From NCBI GenBank assembly GCA_031278495.1, contig JAITKG010000044.1, positions 1-7,720 of the forward strand: DNA of 7,720 nt, in the 5' to 3' direction. The notes under the pieces are model-generated. The model did not search any database. It was not told where the DNA came from and saw nothing but the letters and a program-made list of their open reading frames with translations. Below, in pieces: positions 4,163 through 7,720 of this stretch. The stretch is from Prevotellaceae bacterium. Lineage in GTDB: Bacteria > Bacteroidota > Bacteroidia > Bacteroidales > UBA932. Every line of letters begins with the position of its first letter. The stretch's first letter is position 1. The translations under genes were made by a program, and so were the position numbers.

Positions 4163-6865
4163 ATGAACTATAAACTAAATGCGCGTTTTTTCGTCCGCCG
4201 TTTGCCTTTTTTGCTGCTTTTATTGTCCGGCGTAGCGGTTTCTTGCGAGCAGGTAGATTTCCTCAGCAATGCCGCTGAGGTAACCGCTGTGTCCATTGAA
4301 CGCTATGAGCCGTCATCCGTCCGGTTGGGAACGCCTGCCAATGTGGGCGACCATACGGTGGCTATTCCCCTGCTATATGGGAAGTATGATTTCCCGTTGC
4401 ATCTCCAGCTCTCTATCGAAGTTTCCAAAGATGTGGTGAAAATATTGTCGAGGCAGGGCGGCATATTTAATCCCGGCGAGGTGGTTTTTGAGACGCTCGA
4501 CGACGTGGTGGAATTTGACGTGGTCGCCGCCAGCGGTAAAGTCAAGCGTTGGCAACTGCGCCTGTTGGAAAATATCCTCGACGAACAAACGCAAATCCGG
4601 CAGTTCGATATTCTAGAATACGCGCCTGCCGAAGCGGTAATAAGCGTTGAAGCCAACATTAAACATAGCGAAAATGAAATAGAAATTTTAACGCTGTCGC
4701 CTGTTTTTCCGCTATCCATTACGCCTGTTATTACTTTGGCGGGGCAGAATGCGCAGATTGCCGGCTACGCGCCGGGCGATCCCCTGACTTTCGCAACTAT
4801 CGACGCTACCGTTACATTGCAGGTAAAAGCCGAAAGCGGCAAAACGCAAACATGGGCAGTGAAATTAGTACAGTGCCGGAATGCCGCCGGCGAGCCGGAA
4901 CTGAGTATCCCGACAAAAAACCGGTTAGCCCTCGCCGGCGTCCTGTCGTTTGACATATCGCAAGGCGCGGTGCGGGAAATATCGCAGGATTTTGCCTCTG
5001 GCATTATTACATTGCAAACACAGGGAACGGTTTTTCCTGTTACCGTAAAAGCGCATTTGCCCCTGCATCCTGCCGCCCGGTTAGTCGCCTACCCTGCCGA
5101 CACGACCTTTACCTTTACGCAATCCGATGCTGTGGGCGACTTCTATATTATCGATACGATTTCTACTTATTATAAAAAGTGGACGCTACGCCTCACGCCC
5201 TACCGCCACCGCGAGGCAGACATTAAAACGTTTGCGCTTTCCGGAGCGCCGGCGTCCATCGCTATGGATGCGCCGGTCATCAACGCAAGGAACGCTACCG
5301 TAACGTTGAAAATTACCGCCGGCGCAACGCACTTTCCTTTCGCTGCCGGCGTGGCGGTTACCCTTTCGGAAGGCGCACAGGTAAAGGGCAGCCCCGCAAC
5401 GTTTACGCAGGACTTTACCCGGCTGGATAGCGCATACGCACTGACAGTAGTAGCGGAAAACGGCGGCGAACGGGTATGGAACATCTGCTTCTTGAATGCC
5501 GACCCCACGTATGCCGGCAAGCGCACCGACAGCGGCGTTACGGCATTTACGGTACTCAGCTATTCGTCGCAGCAAAACCCGGTTACCGGCAGCCGGGTGG
5601 AACTGGATCCGGTAGCCGGAATAGACGCCGCCACGAAAAACATCACGCTAAAAATTACTAACTGGAAAAGATATTTCCCGCTGAAACTGAAAGCAGCCCT
5701 GTCTTTGCCGGGTGGTGCAACCAGCTCGTTGGACGCTGTTGAAGAACTCGAATTTGCCACGCCGTATGCGACGCAACCTTTTACCGTAACCGCCGAAGAC
5801 GGCAGCAGCACGCAGTGGACAATCCGGTTGGCAGACGAAGAGCCGGCGAAAAGCGCCCTTGCCGCCTTGACGGATTTCAGCGTGGGCAGCCGCCTTTCGG
5901 CAAACAGCCGGATAGATAAAATATACATCGAACCGGGCAAACGGCAGGTGGTTATCCTGCTTTCGCAGGTGCAGTTTCCTTTGCGGATTACGCCGACGAT
6001 AGCCGTTTCGCCGAAGGCATATTTATTGGACGTCAACAGCGGTGAAGAAATAGTGTTCGACAGTTTTGGCGATACTAAAAACATCCGCCTGATGCCCGAA
6101 GATGAAAGCGGCGTCGTTACCTGCAAAGTCATCCTGCTGAATGCGCCGCCCTTGCCCAACGGCGCACTGGAAGAATGGAGCGACGCGGAAAATGCCACAG
6201 GATGGGCAAATCCCAACGCTACCGGCGTTATCACCATGCGCCGGCTGTTGCCCGGCTATGCCAATACCGGCGCTGCCGCCAAACTCACTTCGTCCACCGC
6301 TACGATACTCGGCTCTATCAAGGTAACCGCTGCCGGATCCATGTTTTTGGGGCGGTTTGACTACCGGATAATGTATGCCTCCAAACCGAAATTGATGACT
6401 TACTTCGCTATTCCATGGACTGCCCGTCCGGTGGCGTTGGAAGCCGATTATACATACCAGCCCGGCGCGCAGTTAGTCAATTCCAATCATGACCCCGTTG
6501 CCGGCACGGACGAAGGCGCAGCAACCATAGAACTGTTGCACTGGACGGGAAGCGGCGAAATAAAATACCATACCATTGCGCCGGAAGATACGTACGGGCA
6601 TTCCGGCAGCGAAGCCGAATCGCCCGGCATCACCGTTGTGGCACGCGCCCGGCAGGATCATCTTGCGCCCACAGCCGGCTGGCAGAAACTGCGGTTGAAC
6701 CTTGTTACGCTGGACGCCGCAAAAACGCCCAATTATATACACATTACTTTTGCTTCCAGCACGCGGGGCGATAAGCAAATCGGCGCCGACGGAAGCACGC
6801 TGGTATTGGATAATATTCGGCTGGTTTATTACGAACCCGAAGAAGGAAGCATCGAACGGAATTAA
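4163..6865 (+). CDS. Large lipoprotein: six beta-sandwich-like repeats plus a C-terminal PCMD domain
   Basis: A 900-residue probable surface or outer-membrane lipoprotein. The start at 4163 (MNYKLN) is chosen because it gives a lipoprotein signal peptide: basic n-region to R13, hydrophobic residues 14-26, and acylated C28 in AVSC. The earlier in-frame ATG at 4049 would lie upstream of the promoter box. Residues about 40-660 are six repeats of roughly 100 residues, each with an aromatic/hydrophobic-F-P motif (F at 77, 182, 291, 391, 505, 605) and ending in W-x-[LVI]-x-[LF] (W at 130, 231, 340, 439, 552; Cys654 in the last). Residues about 664-895 match the PCMD domain (putative carbohydrate metabolism), with NGALEEW at 666-672, AAGSMFLGRF at 723-732, PWTARP at 751-756 and LVLDNIRLVYY at 880-890. 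PCMD structures from Bacteroides are jelly-roll folds after Ig-like domains; no catalytic activity is established. A beta-barrel gene follows 94 bases downstream. Acidic residues after C28 (E29, D32) weakly fit surface export. Substrate and role are unknown. Confidence 0.9.
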   Translation: MNYKLNARFFVRRLPFLLLLLSGVAVSCEQVDFLSNAAEVTAVSIERYEPSSVRLGTPANVGDHTVAIPLLYGKYDFPLHLQLSIEVSKDVVKILSRQGGIFNPGEVVFETLDDVVEFDVVAASGKVKRWQLRLLENILDEQTQIRQFDILEYAPAEAVISVEANIKHSENEIEILTLSPVFPLSITPVITLAGQNAQIAGYAPGDPLTFATIDATVTLQVKAESGKTQTWAVKLVQCRNAAGEPELSIPTKNRLALAGVLSFDISQGAVREISQDFASGIITLQTQGTVFPVTVKAHLPLHPAARLVAYPADTTFTFTQSDAVGDFYIIDTISTYYKKWTLRLTPYRHREADIKTFALSGAPASIAMDAPVINARNATVTLKITAGATHFPFAAGVAVTLSEGAQVKGSPATFTQDFTRLDSAYALTVVAENGGERVWNICFLNADPTYAGKRTDSGVTAFTVLSYSSQQNPVTGSRVELDPVAGIDAATKNITLKITNWKRYFPLKLKAALSLPGGATSSLDAVEELEFATPYATQPFTVTAEDGSSTQWTIRLADEEPAKSALAALTDFSVGSRLSANSRIDKIYIEPGKRQVVILLSQVQFPLRITPTIAVSPKAYLLDVNSGEEIVFDSFGDTKNIRLMPEDESGVVTCKVILLNAPPLPNGALEEWSDAENATGWANPNATGVITMRRLLPGYANTGAAAKLTSSTATILGSIKVTAAGSMFLGRFDYRIMYASKPKLMTYFAIPWTARPVALEADYTYQPGAQLVNSNHDPVAGTDEGAATIELLHWTGSGEIKYHTIAPEDTYGHSGSEAESPGITVVARARQDHLAPTAGWQKLRLNLVTLDAAKTPNYIHITFASSTRGDKQIGADGSTLVLDNIRLVYYEPEEGSIERN
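4280..6142 (+). repeat. Six diverged ~100-residue protein repeats in the lipoprotein
   Basis: Approximate units are residues 40-136, 144-237, 257-345, 353-445, 458-557 and 567-660. The distance from the FP motif to the closing tryptophan (or Cys654) is nearly constant at 53, 49, 49, 48, 47 and 49 residues, while the length before the FP motif varies. Most units have an acidic/Gly turn just before the tryptophan, such as AESGK, AENGG or AEDGS. The pattern suggests beta-sandwich modules like the Ig-like or DUF5018-type domains of Bacteroides lipoproteins. Nucleotide similarity between units is not obvious by eye. Confidence 0.8.
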
Positions 6866-6959
6866 AAATTAAGAATGGAGCTGGCGCGCCAGCAACTTTC
6901 AACTTTTAACTTTCAACTTTCAACTAAAATAATCATCTTAGCACATTAAATTAGGAATC
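6866..6959 (+). other. Spacer between lipoprotein and barrel genes, with palindrome and heptamer repeat
   Basis: The 94-base gap contains an AT-rich start (TTAAAAATTAAG-like), a perfect 14-bp palindrome GCTGGCGCGCCAGC (6880-6893), then a heptamer repeat (6893-6925). No TAnnTTTG box is visible before the next gene, so the barrel gene is probably read from the lipoprotein promoter. Confidence 0.6.
6893..6925 (+). repeat. Heptamer tandem repeat CAACTTT, 4.7 copies
   Basis: Units are CAACTTT at 6893-6899 and 6900-6906, TAACTTT at 6907-6913 (one C to T change), CAACTTT at 6914-6920, and a partial CAACT at 6921-6925. It abuts the 14-bp palindrome, sharing base 6893. Similar AACTTT-rich strings occur between genes in Bacteroidota genomes, so this may be one copy of a dispersed intergenic repeat. 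Confidence 0.9.
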
Positions 6960-7720
6960 ATGAAAAAAATACTTATTATAATTGGTTGCGCAATAAGCTG
7001 GACGGCGGGCTATGCGCAAGGAATTGACAGTACAGCCAAACCGGTAAACCGGATAGCCGGCAGCAGTATTTTCGGCGACTATACGCTATCGCTGGGCGTG
7101 CAAATCGGCACCGACATTGGCGGGGCGGTACCCTACCCGCTGTACTACGTGCCAAGCCACGTGAATGCTTACCCGCATGTGAATGCTTCGTTGGGCGCGA
7201 AATGCGGTTTCCCGCTCTACGGGCGTTTTTCGCTTGGGTTGGAATGTACCTACAAGCGCGTGGCAATGGACGCCGATGCAAGGGTGGAAAACCAAAAGTT
7301 TGACGATGGCGATATCCTCCAATATTTCTCCGGCACAGCCGAAATGCACATGTCGTTCACGATGATTGAAACGCCGCTGTACCTTAAATACCGGTTCAAC
7401 CGCAGTAACAAGGCGCTGCTCGGGGGCTATTATACTTATGTATTATCGCCAAAGTTTGAAACCATCGCCAAACAGGGCTACATAGGCGGCGAACCCGACC
7501 TCGTGGGGTCGCCCGTGACGCCGGACGCCCCGCAACGCATGGATTTCTCGTCGGCGCTCAGCCGGTGGGACGCCGGAATGATAGTTGGCTATGAATTGCA
7601 ACTCTTCTCCCGCCTTCAGGCAGGATTGCGTTTTTTAGTGGGATTTAAAGATATTTTCAAACGCGGCAACCATTATTTCGATTACAAAATGCTTCCCATG
7701 CGCGGCGCCATTGTGATTAG
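6960..7720 (+). CDS. PorT-family outer-membrane beta-barrel protein, 3' end cut by the window
   Basis: The window holds 253 complete codons from the ATG at 6960; the frame stays open to the edge. Residues 1-19 are a signal peptide (MKK, hydrophobic core, GYA/Q cleavage). The mature part alternates polar and hydrophobic residues in likely transmembrane strands: YTLSLGVQIG at 41-50, RFSLGLECTYKRV at 89-101, ETPLYLKYRF at 137-146, KALLGGYYTYVL at 151-162, DAGMIVGYELQL at 204-215 and RLQAGLRFLVGF at 218-229. The ExPLYLKY strand and the later DxGxxxGYE strand are typical of the OMP_b-brl_2/PorT family. MRGAIVI at 247-253 looks like the start of the final strand, so only a few codons are probably missing. 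It follows the PCMD lipoprotein gene and may export, display or anchor it; that is inference. An IIGC string in the signal peptide resembles a lipobox but the hydrophobic stretch before it is too short. Confidence 0.85.
   Translation, partial: MKKILIIIGCAISWTAGYAQGIDSTAKPVNRIAGSSIFGDYTLSLGVQIGTDIGGAVPYPLYYVPSHVNAYPHVNASLGAKCGFPLYGRFSLGLECTYKRVAMDADARVENQKFDDGDILQYFSGTAEMHMSFTMIETPLYLKYRFNRSNKALLGGYYTYVLSPKFETIAKQGYIGGEPDLVGSPVTPDAPQRMDFSSALSRWDAGMIVGYELQLFSRLQAGLRFLVGFKDIFKRGNHYFDYKMLPMRGAIVI

Noticed and set aside
5560..6237. A 225-codon minus-strand frame inside the lipoprotein gene
   Set aside because: It is antisense to well-defined repeats and the PCMD domain, has a serine-rich shadow composition, and lacks an upstream promoter box.
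6960..6989. A lipoprotein reading of the barrel protein, from IIGC at residues 7-10
   Set aside because: The hydrophobic stretch before the cysteine is only about six residues, and a standard cleavage site (GYA/Q) follows at residue 19.

Overview
The window looks like a piece of a Bacteroidota chromosome, most likely order Bacteroidales. The evidence is the gene families (DUF5723/OmpA fusion, PCMD-domain lipoprotein, PorT-type outer-membrane barrel), the TAnnTTTG-type promoter boxes in front of several genes, the lack of Shine-Dalgarno sequences, and AT-rich intergenic DNA next to moderately GC-rich genes full of GCCGGC-like words. No mobile element, CRISPR array, rRNA or tRNA is visible.

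Layout, left to right. Positions 1-27 hold the first nine codons of a probable exported protein that runs leftward out of the window, with a good promoter at 54-85. Positions 203-316 look like an independent small-RNA unit: promoter box, nested stem, then a strong intrinsic terminator. Positions 317-485 have no gene but contain two hairpins just past the end of trkH. Leftward genes follow: trkH (486-1928), a K+ uptake channel subunit, and upstream of it a 712-residue outer-membrane protein (1928-4066) with an N-terminal DUF5723 barrel-like region, five exact 27-residue calcium-binding thrombospondin type 3 repeats, and a C-terminal OmpA peptidoglycan-binding domain. Their stop and start codons overlap (TAATG), so the two are probably translationally coupled.

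A 96-bp intergenic region (4067-4162) separates this operon from a divergent rightward operon. It holds promoter boxes for both directions and a TGTACATTTGTACA element lying on the rightward box. The rightward operon starts with a 900-residue lipoprotein (4163-6865): six tandem ~100-residue beta-sandwich-like repeats, then a C-terminal PCMD (putative carbohydrate metabolism) domain. A 94-bp spacer with a 14-bp palindrome and a heptamer repeat leads to a PorT-family outer-membrane beta-barrel gene (6960 to the window end), probably missing only its last few codons.

The window is therefore an envelope locus: a wall-anchoring outer-membrane protein coupled to an inner-membrane K+ channel, back to back with a long surface lipoprotein paired with a small barrel. 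The most unusual items are the six-fold repeat lipoprotein with its barrel partner, the shared divergent control region, the candidate small RNA and the OmpA-TrkH coupling. The biological role of the lipoprotein/barrel pair is not known to me, and none is asserted.
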